Below the pieces are notes generated by a model that saw only the letters and a program-made list of their open reading frames with translations, had not been told where the DNA came from and searched no databases. Shown piece by piece: positions 10,843-20,803 of a stretch of DNA of 64,000 nt. Position 1 is the first letter of the stretch, and every line of letters begins with the position of its first letter. The DNA comes from Phoma sp. XZ068 (Eukaryota > Ascomycota > Dothideomycetes > Pleosporales > Didymellaceae), in assembly GCA_004835665.1 (NCBI GenBank), contig RBKR01000004.1:1550001-1614000 (forward strand). Direction: 5' to 3'. Position numbers and translations under genes: made by a program.

Positions 10843-12039
10843 ATGTCCGATCCTGTCTTGTCCGCATCTGCCCCAGTTCGTCGACAGCCACCCACGCCAT
10901 CACCTTCCACGCAGCGTCCTGTTCGCCTTCGACTTGCCTGTGATGCGTGTGCCACGACCAAAGTTAGATGCGACAAAGGTCGTCCAGCTTGCCAGCGTTG
11001 TGTCACAAACAAGCTGTTGTGTGTCTATAGTGTCTCCCGTCGAAACGGTTCTGAGCCATGGTACAAACATCTTCAAAGGCGACAATCCTTAGTGACAAGC
11101 ACTCAATTGCAGGTAAACAGCCATGAATGCCATGGTACTTGTTTCTCGCCATACAATTCCCTCCCATGCTTCGCCGGGGTACCAACATCGGCGAACGGCA
11201 CGGCACCCTTCCCATCTAGCACGAGCGGTGCATGCGACGATGTGGATGACTTCCTATATGGAGACCACAAAACCTCGATGAATTTACTCGGCTCTTGGGA
11301 TGACCAATACAGCAACCCGCAATTTACGTCTCATTGGTCACCATTCGAGGAGACACCAGCTGGTACTTCGTTAGCCGCTGTGCCTAAGGTTGGAGCACCC
11401 CGCGTTCACGACTGCGAAGCACGGGCAACTGATATCATTCAATCGCTCCACTATAACCCCGATTATTTTACCAATCTGTCTCCACCGTACACGGCCTCCA
11501 ATGAGGCTGGCGCAATCCGTGACGTGGCCATGCCGAGCGTAGACAAAATCATCCTGGTCAACCGAAAAGCTCTGGCTGACTTGCCCGATCTACTCGAATG
11601 TCCGTGCGCACGATACCCCCATCTGGCCCTACTCCATGTCGCCATTCTCTGCAAGGCTTTATTCTTGTATCGTGTTGCTGTATGTGCACATGGCACGCGG
11701 AATCATGCAGGGGGTAGTGAAGACCAATCACCATCAAGCTCCGGTAGTGGTTGCAGCCTTAATCAGATCCAGCCAGCGAAGATCCAGTTAGGAGAATTTC
11801 AACTGGACGCTGATGACCAAGCAACACTTCAGAGCGCCATTTTACTCCGAGAGCTGCGGAAGATGGAAAACACGATACGAAAGTTAAGATTGTTGGATAT
11901 AACCTGGACAGCGGAAGAGGCTGAGATGAGTGGGGAGTCGAGCGCTACATATTGGTACCGCCTTTCCATGCCAAAGATATGTGAAGAGCTTGAAACATTG
12001 ATCACAATGGCCATGACAAACAGGGACAAGTTGTTTTAA
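10843..12039 (+). CDS. AflR-like Zn2Cys6 transcription factor
   Basis: This is a 398-residue intron-free ORF. A fungal binuclear zinc cluster occupies residues 33-60 (Cys 33, 36, 43, 50, 53, 60; spacing C2C6C6C2C6C). It is preceded by a Pro/Ser/Arg-rich basic tail and followed by a basic SRRNGSEPW linker like that of AflR-type regulators. The C-terminal half has the AflR-family pattern: an IILVNRKALADL block, a CPCARYPHLALLHVAIL block, and a final region with ILLRELRKMENTIRKL. Such regulators switch on aflatoxin- and anthraquinone-type clusters. It is the only component of this cluster that is fully open with all signature residues present. Its neighbours are the broken thioesterase (divergent) and the reductase (convergent). 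Whether it still regulates anything is unknown. Confidence 0.9.
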   Translation: MSDPVLSASAPVRRQPPTPSPSTQRPVRLRLACDACATTKVRCDKGRPACQRCVTNKLLCVYSVSRRNGSEPWYKHLQRRQSLVTSTQLQVNSHECHGTCFSPYNSLPCFAGVPTSANGTAPFPSSTSGACDDVDDFLYGDHKTSMNLLGSWDDQYSNPQFTSHWSPFEETPAGTSLAAVPKVGAPRVHDCEARATDIIQSLHYNPDYFTNLSPPYTASNEAGAIRDVAMPSVDKIILVNRKALADLPDLLECPCARYPHLALLHVAILCKALFLYRVAVCAHGTRNHAGGSEDQSPSSSGSGCSLNQIQPAKIQLGEFQLDADDQATLQSAILLRELRKMENTIRKLRLLDITWTAEEAEMSGESSATYWYRLSMPKICEELETLITMAMTNRDKLF

Positions 12040-12244
12040 CACAACTCGTTTCCCGTATATTAGCTCAGATCAGCAACCCTAGAGCAAAGGAGCGTGTACG
12101 GGATTGAATGACACTCGAAAGTTGTTGTCATCAAGGAAAAGTTCGCACTACCAAGTCTCGTCATTTGGCGTCCATGTGCAGGAACAGGTCCGAAAAATTC
12201 ATGGGCACAATCCTCAACACGGCCAGAACTACTTGACTCTTCTA

Positions 12245-13491
12245 CTATGTCATGGTATCAAAGACTTCCTGAATGGAGTCTTCCATCGGGCGGAAGCTAT
12301 CGTTTCCGACCCATCGTAGTAATGCTTCCGCACGGGGCCGATCCATAATGTTTTCTATGTTCTTCCCTTCCTCCTTTGGCAGATCTGTGTTTTACTTAGT
12401 CTCCTAATGAAATATTTGAAACATTTGATGACGTACCGCGGAATCGATGACTAGGATACATCTTACGTAGATGTGTAATACAGTCGGTCCAACTTTTGCG
12501 ATGAGCCAAGCCGAAAATACGTTCCCCTTGGTACTCAGGGTGTAAGAGGGCACCGAGATGCAGTAGACTTGTGTCTTCGGCATCAATCATCCACTGTGGG
12601 CCCAGAACTCTCCAGGCCTCACCCTCATTCCACAAAGCCTCAAGAGCGAACGACATACGCCCGACATTTGGTTTGACGTGTGGCATCGAAGCACCAGTAA
12701 CGAAATCTGGTAAAACGGCGTTGGCGATAAAGCCTGGCTTCCTTTCGTTGACGAAAGTCCACATGGCTTTATCACACTCGACCTTTGCCGCCCCATAGGT
12801 GCATAGTGAACGATCTGGAGCGTCGGGTGGGAGGGCCCACACCTCGGCAACGAAGTCAAGGTTCCAAGTGTCTTGAGTGGCTTGATAGACTTCGTCCATG
12901 CGATACTGGCAGGCGGTAATATTAGACGATGTCAGGACGAATCGCTTCAAGCCAGGCTCTTTGGCGGCGGCCTCAAGTGCGCGCATCGTCAGTGCCAAGG
13001 AGCCCTTAACAACAACCTCAGGGTCTGGCGCAAAGCTGTTATCGACAGCGAAATGCACGAAGCCAGCGCATCCTTTAAATTATTTGTTGGCTTAGCTGGT
13101 TTTGTTTTGACAGGGATGATTGACTGACCTTTCACAGCTATATCGAACGCCCCTTCAACCGTTAGGTCGGGAATCTGGACCATCTCGAAGCGGTATCGTC
13201 CCCATACTTTTGATTAAAAAAATGTTGCACTTGAGCACAACGCTCTGCATCTCGCACAACTCCCCGGACTTTGTAGCCTCGCTGAATCAACGTGTTGGAG
13301 AATCGGCACCCTAGATATCCATTCGCGCCGGTAACAAGGACAAGAGATCCGGACGGTATGACCGCGGCTGGTACTGCTTTTTTAGACAATTTAGGGTATG
13401 GAATCAATGTAGCTGGCAGACCAACGATAACATATACAAAAATCACTTGTGCGTCTAATTGTATTTGTATGCAATAACAAAGTTTAGTCAT
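12245..13491 (-). pseudogene. NAD(P)-dependent reductase (extended SDR, dihydroflavonol-reductase-like), one frameshift
   Basis: The exons run 13491-13129, 13072 to about 12435, and a last exon from about 12384 to 12245. Intron 1 is 13073-13128, and the second intron is about 52 nt and ends ACACAG. The Rossmann motif VTGANGYLG is near the start, the catalytic YGAAK lies in the second exon, and the last exon ends in RAEALLRWVG. These mark the aldehyde/ketone reductases related to dihydroflavonol 4-reductase that occur in fungal polyketide clusters. A one-base deletion at about 13199-13204, within a GGGG run, throws the frame between the Rossmann half and VQIPDLTVEGAFD. The start is uncertain: the upstream Met at 13491 adds an unusual hydrophobic leader, and the family-like start near LSKKAVP is a TTG. 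It is a pseudogene unless the shift is a sequencing error. Confidence 0.75.
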
Positions 13492-13770
13492 ACAGACAAG
13501 CGTTTAACAAAGCGCCTATAGGGAGCCGTGGGCGATCCAGACACTGATGGTCTTAGTCTTAGTCTCGGCGAGACAAGCATCGGCATTACTGAACATCGTC
13601 CTCTCGGTCCGCGGGACTACCCGTGCCGAACCTAATCTCCGCTGCCGATCGATCTACCGATGCGGCAGCGGCGGTTGTGCAAGCGGGCCTTCCGCGGACG
13701 TTCAGCGGACATGCAGGGAATGCCGAGGTACCTTGCTATCTACGTGATGCCTTCAAGGTTGTTTATGCTC

Positions 13771-14681
13771 ATGGACAAAGATGCATTGTGTTCTGCTCTT
13801 TCAGAAACAAAGACTCCTTACTTGACCGCACGACATGGAGAAGCCGCCGAGACCGTACTGATCATAGGAGCCACGGGCAACATAGGTATCGCCGCCACCA
13901 TAAGTGCCCTGCGCGCAGGCCGCAAAGTCCTCGCCATAGTATGCAATCATTGCTCGGCGAAGAAGTTGTTTGAACATGTTCCGACGGGTCATGATCGCAT
14001 TAAAATCGTGGAGGGGGATGTCGTTTCGGACCAAGCAGTGCAGGGTGTTGTCGATGAGGTATGTGCGGGGACTTTGCCCAGTTTTCAGCATGTATTTGCT
14101 TCCGGTAAGTGAGCCGAGGGCATCCAGTACAGAAAGTATTGGTATTGTCTAGTGGGTGGGCAATATATCCAACAGACTCTGGTTGACACGACGACCGAGG
14201 AGTTGCAACACTTCATGAGGGTCAACTTGAATCCAACTTCTGTAAGCTTCACAACGGCGTTTCTCCAGATTCGGTTAATCATTCTTGACTAGATGCCTAT
14301 CGAGCTACTGCCCCATATTTACTTGAGCAAAAGGACCGCCAATGTACTTGGACAACCTGCACCGGCTCGCAGGGAAACATCGGAGAACTTGACTTGCCGG
14401 CACTCTCCCAAGGTGCCATGATGTCAATGTGCTACTCTGCGTGCAAGGCTCTAGCCGATACCAACGTTCGCTTCAACGAAATTTACCTTGCTCATCGAGT
14501 TGAAGTTGATTCGATTGCAGAGCAACATGGCTCAACGAAGTCTTCAAGTATTGGACGCATTTTCACTGATGTCTTGACCAGAACAGAGGTGAAAAGCTGT
14601 CGCATTCATGTCAAGAATGAGGAAGATGTAATTAAACCTAGACTTGAGCAAAAATATGTACGACACGTACATATTACATAA
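13771..14681 (+). CDS. short-chain-dehydrogenase-like NAD(P)-binding protein, possibly frameshifted
   Basis: The exons are 13771-14104, 14153-14241 and 14293-14681, with introns 14105-14152 and 14242-14292. The N-terminus has IIGATGNIG, an atypical Rossmann dinucleotide loop. Later blocks are TTEELQHFMRVN, AYRATAPYLLEQ, CTGSQGNIGELDLPALSQGA and VRFNEIYLAHRVE, a fungal SDR-like family of unknown substrate. The catalytic Tyr-x3-Lys of classical SDRs is not evident. The second intron as drawn is phase 0, but the following exon reads correctly only one base out of phase. Either one base has been lost at the acceptor or the splice site is unusual. Met codons at 13660 and 13765 are alternative starts. 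It belongs to the decaying cluster. Confidence 0.6.
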
Positions 14682-15056
14682 CTTCATTTATATTTCTCCC
14701 AGAGATTGTGTGATGGTGGTAGTGAGGCTTTATCTAGGGGCACATGATCTCAGATACATGCCTAATAGGAGCGTACTTCCGTCGGATTCCTAAAAACATA
14801 ACCACTCTCGATCGAGCTAAACATTGTTGCACCTAGGTAAATCCAAATCTATGCCACTTCCGGCACCAGAAATTTATTGACCAGTGAAATAGAATTCAAT
14901 CTCCAATGCTTCTTGCCTAATGAAGGCAAATTTTATGACCTTGTAAATTTTAAAGAAAGCTTCGTCGGGTCTTGAAGCATATTCTTTACCAGCGGCTCAC
15001 TGTACTCGGACTTTCTATATATTGTTCGTTCTGGTACAATATGCAAGTGAAAGGCG
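14682..15056. other. convergent intergenic spacer
   Basis: The 375 bp between the SDR-like gene (+) and the P450 remnant (-) show no ORF or repeat of note. Confidence 0.5.
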
Positions 15057-15556
15057 TCACATTGTTTGTGCCTCCTTTCCTTCTCGAAGAACAATCTCTA
15101 GACGCTTCTTGTTTCGCGGGTTGAAACGCACTTTGAACGGCTTTGCAAGTCTTAAAGGATACATGTCAAAAGCATCCTCAGACACATCCATGCTGGCCTT
15201 ACCTTTCTTGCTGTCGAGTGGTGGCTGTATCTCGAAGGCCCATAACACACTTGCCAGCATCAAAGCCAGATTACTTTCTGCAAGGCGGTTTCCCAGGAAC
15301 ACCCTTCGACCAGCGCCAAATGTAAAATGATCGCGCGCCTGCGGATCCGACATTGCCGCGTAATCGCCAGCAAACTTTGTATGTTCAATGTAGCGCTCCG
15401 GCTTGAATGCCATTGGATCAGGGTATTTTCCAGGATCATAATGCAAGGCCACAGTATTGCAGACGACTGCCGTACCATTAGGTATTACCATGTCCTTATA
15501 GTTGACATCGGCATCAGTAAAGTGTCGAATGGCCCATGGAGGCATGGGGGAGTGGA
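15057..15556 (-). pseudogene. C-terminal third of a cytochrome P450, haem cysteine lost
   Basis: About 160 residues remain: an IPNGTAVVCNTVALH-DP block, the PERY motif, and the haem loop FTFGAGRRVFLGNRLAE, followed by a normal C-terminal tail. The loop has Phe (TTC) where the absolutely conserved thiolate-ligand Cys should be, so even the surviving domain could not bind haem normally. Helices A to K of the enzyme are absent. The sequence begins abruptly at about 15556, exactly where PKS sequence ends. The style is that of microsomal fungal P450s of the OrdA type found in polyketide clusters. The Cys-to-Phe change is a transversion and so not RIP. Confidence 0.85.
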
Positions 15557-18500
15557 GTGAGGAACCGCCGCAGTTTTGAGCTTAGCTGCAGGCGCTACCA
15601 CAGATGGTACTACCGTTTTCGCCTTACTGTCAGCGCTGTGAGTGGTCCCTGCGTGGCCCGGGCCCTGACCTTCGCTAGGTGAGAAGAATCGATCCATCAA
15701 AATCCGATTGATCTGCCTGAGTTTCATCTGGCCCATCATACCAATTATGGTGTTACCCTGAATAATATACACGTCGCCAGTCCAGAGCTTTGATTCCTCT
15801 TCGCTCTGTACCATCTGCACGTAGCTGCGATAATTCGCACCCGGCTGCGGTGGCTGAGCAAGTCGGAAAGTCTCCCAACCAGGAGTAACATAGAAGAAAT
15901 CTGTTGTGTTGGATGCATCGGAACTGTTTAAGACAAAGCCTCCCAGATGGCATAGGATGTCAATCCAATATGGTGGAGTGTGCCATAAACCAAGCTCTTC
16001 AGGATGTAGAGTTACATCTGCAAAAGCTACGTACTCCTTTAATACAACCGACCGCATGCCGCGGTGGTGGTCAGCGTAGTTTACGACGTTCTTGAAAAGT
16101 GCGTACGCCGTGCTTCGATTGGCTTTACTCGCGAGACCTTCTGTGGCTAGGCAATCTAGAGCGTGAATGCGCTGTCCAACTAGATGGTCGAGGCGCTTGC
16201 ATTCCTTGCTCCAGGCCGCGACATCCTCGAATTGGATTTTGCAAGAGCCATAGTGTTCAGTGTCACGAGTGCCGTCCCTCGAAACGTTGTACAAGACGAT
16301 GGCCACACTTCTGGCACCTATGTTGAGAGTTGCCTCAAGTTGGATCAGCTGGGGACCATCCTTGCGCGATCCAGCGATCTGTGCGTGGAGAATTTCCATA
16401 TCACGCAGGTTCATGTGAAACTCCTTCTCCTTACTATATCCAAGCCCATGGAGATACCGGCCCACAGTAAAGGCCATGTCAGCCCATATAGAGGACGATG
16501 CGACGCCATGATTGTTCATCCGATGGCCCTCCACAGCTTCGAGGAATGCTGGATCAAGCGAATCTGACAGAGTCACCAGGCTGACAATCGAAGCGTCTAC
16601 CGACTCAGACACGATGCCGTGAATGGTGGAAGTCGTCTGTTTGGATCCTAAGCCGCTGATCCTCGATAGATTTTGGTTTTTTGCTCCCTTTTCAAGATGC
16701 TTCTTGATATGCGCTTTATCGAGCATCCATGTGCCTAGGTATGGAATCCAGCAATTTTTCTCGTTCCACCGATAAGTGGGGAGGTGCAATGCTTGATGAG
16801 CAAGCTCATACTCGTAGAAGTACTCGTTCCAGACTATTGGCACTCCGGCGTAATGTAAAGAGATCAAGGAGGACACGAGCGTGGAGAAATTGTCCTCGCC
16901 ACGGTTGAGTGATGCAGAGACGGTAGTAGATTCCATCGCACTGCGGACCACTCCACCGGCAATCATGTGGGGACCAATGTCGATCCAAACGGTGTCCGCG
17001 TCTGCAATACCCAGTTCTTGGGCAGAATCCAGAGCACCCACAACATCGACCTGCTCTCTAGTTGCGCGACGCAGATACTTCGCGTTGAGCGTCTTGCCGT
17101 CGAAGATGCATTCAGCTAGGAGAGGGGAAATGACTGGGATCTTTGGAGCTTTAAACGTGATATTCCCTGTCAATTGAGCAAATGGTTCCAGAATTAGATC
17201 CATTTGAGGAGAATGGAACGCAAATGGGACCTTCAGCGCCGTAGATCTCAGCCCTGCACTTGATAGAACACTCGCAAGGTCTTGAATCTGGGCTTTCGCT
17301 CCACTAATGATGATGTCGCTTTCGCCGTTGATGCAGGCGAGCTCGTAGTCCTGTTCACGACCTGCTAGAATCTCCTCTAATTGATTGAGACTGCATAGAA
17401 TAGCCAACATAGAGTGAGTGCCAATTTTACAATGTGTGGTCATGAGCTTTGCCCGTGTAGCCGTGAGACATAAAGCATCAAGCTCGGAGATGAGACCGGC
17501 CACTGCAAGAGCAGTAAACTCTCCCAAGCTGTGGCCCATAACCATAGATGGTCTGATTCCAAGTGTGGCCCAGTAGTGAGTAAGAGCCAGATCAATGAGA
17601 ACGATGGCCAATTGTGATACAATGGGATCGATGTTATCGCTGTCGATGGGGGAGCCATTGATAACGGGGACGACCGAGTCGAAGCCTAGGTTCAGTGACT
17701 GTGCCAGGCGATTGAGGCGCTCAACATCTTCACGGAAGCTCGCGCATCGTGCGTAGAGCTGTGCACCCATGCCGATATGAAATGCCCCTAGGCCAGTGAA
17801 GGCAAATGCAATCGTCGGACGTTTCAATGGAACCGTAGAGCCCCACTGCTGTTGCTGCATCTTGTCGATCTCTGTGGACAAGAATCGCCTTGCCTCAGAT
17901 ATATCTTTGGCCGCCATAGCCAGGCGGAACGGGTGATGAATGCGTCGCGCGGTGAGCGTATAGGAAAGACCACCTAGTTGGGTGTCTTTGTGATCGTGCA
18001 GATACTGCAGTATAGCTTCGGTATTCATCTTCAGTGAGTTCTTGCTCCGAGCAGATATCACGACTGGAAAACTAGAACGTGGATCTGTCCCTATGGGGCA
18101 TCATTCAATAGACCGGTCGTGTTTCCTCCGTGCGCGCCGAAACTGTTAGCGATGGCAAGGCGAGAGCCCGTCTTTGGCCTTGGCCACTCGGATAATAACT
18201 ATCCAGTGGAAGCGTCGGGTTCAACTTCTTTACTCCAATTTGCGGTGGGATAGCAGACCTCTGGTACATGAGCAAGACTTTAATGAACGAAGCTATACCT
18301 GCAGCCGCCCCGCCATGCCCGATGTTCGATTTGACTGCACCTAACCTGAGTCGATACTTCTTCTTGCGCCGCGGTGTTACAGGAGCAAAGACATCGGATA
18401 CAGACTTCGCTTCTTCGCGATCTCCTGCCTGAGTGCCCGTTCCATGGGGCTCAACATAGCTTACGTCTAACGACGAGCAGCCCGCCTGAGACATGACCTT

Positions 18501-20803
18501 CATGTAATTCCGAGATTGCGTTGGCGCATGCGGGTGAGTTATGGAGATGGCATCGGCCGAATGATTCGTGTTGGCTGCCAAGATTATTGCAAGAATCTTA
18601 TCGTTGTCGGCCAGGGCATCTCCGAGGTGTTTGATGACTACATTTCCCACGCCATCGGCGCGACAGTAACCATCTGCGGCCTCATCCCATACTTTATAAT
18701 CCCAGACTTTACACTGACATGTAAGAGACAGAAAATGCCCCTTTCCGAGCTGACAGAAGTTGTCTGGGTCTGTGATGATTTTGAGACCTCCTGCAATGGC
18801 AGTGTCTACATCTCCAGCCCATAACGCTGAGCACGCTGCGTTTACAGCGGCAAGACCTCTGGAACCTGGAGAATCAATCAGTCCAAGAGTAAATGTTGCA
18901 CGGGAGACAAACAGGCTGTGTCGATGCTGAAGCTGGGCCCACTGAACTTGGAAAAGTAGTTGATCCGTCCATTCGCGAAGCCGCGCTCTCCACCCGGCAC
19001 AGCGTATATTCAATGTTCTGGCTAGCATTGAGCTCACGCCAGTCATCGCTCGCTTGACCATCGTAAGTTCCAATCCCAGGAGAAGACGTGGAACGCGTTC
19101 GGTTAGGGGAGTATCCGGACATTTCAAGGGCTTCGTACGCTGTGACGAGGGCAAGGGCAATACATATGGTCAAGTGCTCTGTCTAGGAAAAGGTCAGTTC
19201 CGCATTGTAAAACGCTCATTAAATGTCCAGTAATACCTCTTTGGGCAAGATGTTGAAGAATCTTGCATCAAACAAGCCCTGGCTGTCGACATGGTTCATA
19301 TACGGTGTTTGTGTGGTGTTCTCGATCTGGCCCTTCGGATCAAAATGCGTGCTCAGGTCGAAACGATCAGAAGGGATTGTAGTGTGCACATCGCGCTTTT
19401 CCACCATGAGTTTCCAAAAAAGCCCGTGGTCGTTGGCTCCACCGGGAAGGCGACAAGACATGCCCACAACGGCCAATCTAGATCGAGTAGGCGACATAGG
19501 GATTTCAGCCTCGCTCTCTTCGCTTTTCGTCCACCCAACTTGATCGCGTTGCGTAAAAGTGATGCCATTGCTGCGCTGCTTCTCCATATTCTTTATCATC
19601 GTTTTGAGGATCACAGAGTTTCGGAAGGAGAACAGATTCCGATCCTGTTGACCAGCGGAAGGCAAATCGAGCATTGCTACGATACCGTCAACGACATTAT
19701 CGATGTGTATCTTGTTCATGAGAAGCTCCACAAGAACCTGGTCGATCAAGCTGCGAAACTCTTTCGCTGGATACGGACGGCCGATGCTAGAAGACAATAG
19801 GGGCAGAAACGTCTTCAAATCAGCTATTCGGGTATTGTCATCATCAAACACGCCTTCAAAGATGGCCAGGACATCTGTGGCGGAGTATATGTGAGGAGCA
19901 TGACAGAGACCATGATGTACAGGCAATGCCAGAAAATTGGAGTACCCCAGGATATCAGAGCTTTTTAGACATTGTCTCAAGCGGGAAGGTGGCCCGCTTA
20001 CAGAGACGGAAGTGTTGTCAGATGCACTGATGAAGATGTGCGAAAGAGTCGGATTGGCCTTTACGAGATGGATTAGTTGACTTGTGATGGTAGAATAGGT
20101 AATTGGCAAGGACGCACCGTATCACGATTGTACCGGTCTAACTCAGCCTGTACGACCTCTTTCGTCAAACCAGGAATGATGAAGGCCCAAGGATTACCGT
20201 CCGACTCTGGGGCCTCGAGCTGTTCGGAGATGTGGTACACGTGAATGCCAAGCCGAAAGGACACGCGCACAATATGAGCACCAGTAACAGCAAGATCAGA
20301 TACACTCAGGGATACGGAAGCAGCAGCGGCTGAGAGCAAGCCGACCGCTAGACCAAATAGCATTGTCGTCTCAGGGCTGAAATGATATGGCACATTTTCG
20401 ACCCCATGGTAGCTTTGGCGTTTTTAGTAAGTGTTCCAATCTCGTTCTACATGATTGCAACTTACCCAATGGTCATGCCAATCTGGAGGATGTTAAGGAA
20501 AACGCCCTCCATAGCACCGCCCAAAGGCCCTTTCCGAAAATCATTGTCTTTGACTTAGCTCAGAACACTGGGGTAGTCGGGCACTTTGTCTTGCGATTCT
20601 TTGGGCAATTTTACAATCTCTTCTATAGTGACTTGGTTGCACAGCCTAAGAAAGTAGGCAAGCTGAGGACAGTCGAGTTGGGCGGCGCGACGGTGAAGGA
20701 CACGGTAAAGATGGTTAATATCGTCGCTGGGAAGCTCGTTGTTGAAAAGGAGGAGAGAAAACTTTGCATCTTCCATACTGTCCCAGGAACTTGAGGAAGG
20801 CAT
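15557..20803 (-). pseudogene. non-reducing polyketide synthase (SAT-KS-AT-PT), atrochrysone-synthase type, truncated and broken
   Basis: The exons are 20803-20466, 20412-20118, 20058-19237, 19182-18913 and 18865 onward. The SAT domain runs from about 20800 to 19530. KS has a CSRGLAAV active site, VEPHGTGT and KSNIGH. AT has GHSLGE. PT has VEGHRMNNHGVAS and YWIDILCHLGGFVLN. Intron 18866-18912 splits the KS active-site Cys codon. Damage consists of a nonsense TAA at 20552-20554 in SAT, frameshifts near 19004 and 18195, and a stop plus shift near 18091. No ACP or releasing domain follows PT; after the Pro/Ala-rich linker the sequence becomes P450 at about 15560. The long frame 18061-15485 thus ends in about 20 out-of-frame residues. 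A SAT-KS-AT-PT order with a separate lactamase-type thioesterase matches atrochrysone carboxylic acid synthases, which make anthraquinone precursors. It is non-functional. Confidence 0.9.

Noticed and set aside
13600..13700. AflR-type TCG(N5)CGA operator near the divergent reductase/SDR promoter
   Set aside because: TCG and CGA half-sites occur but with six-base spacing. No site with the required five-base spacer was found.
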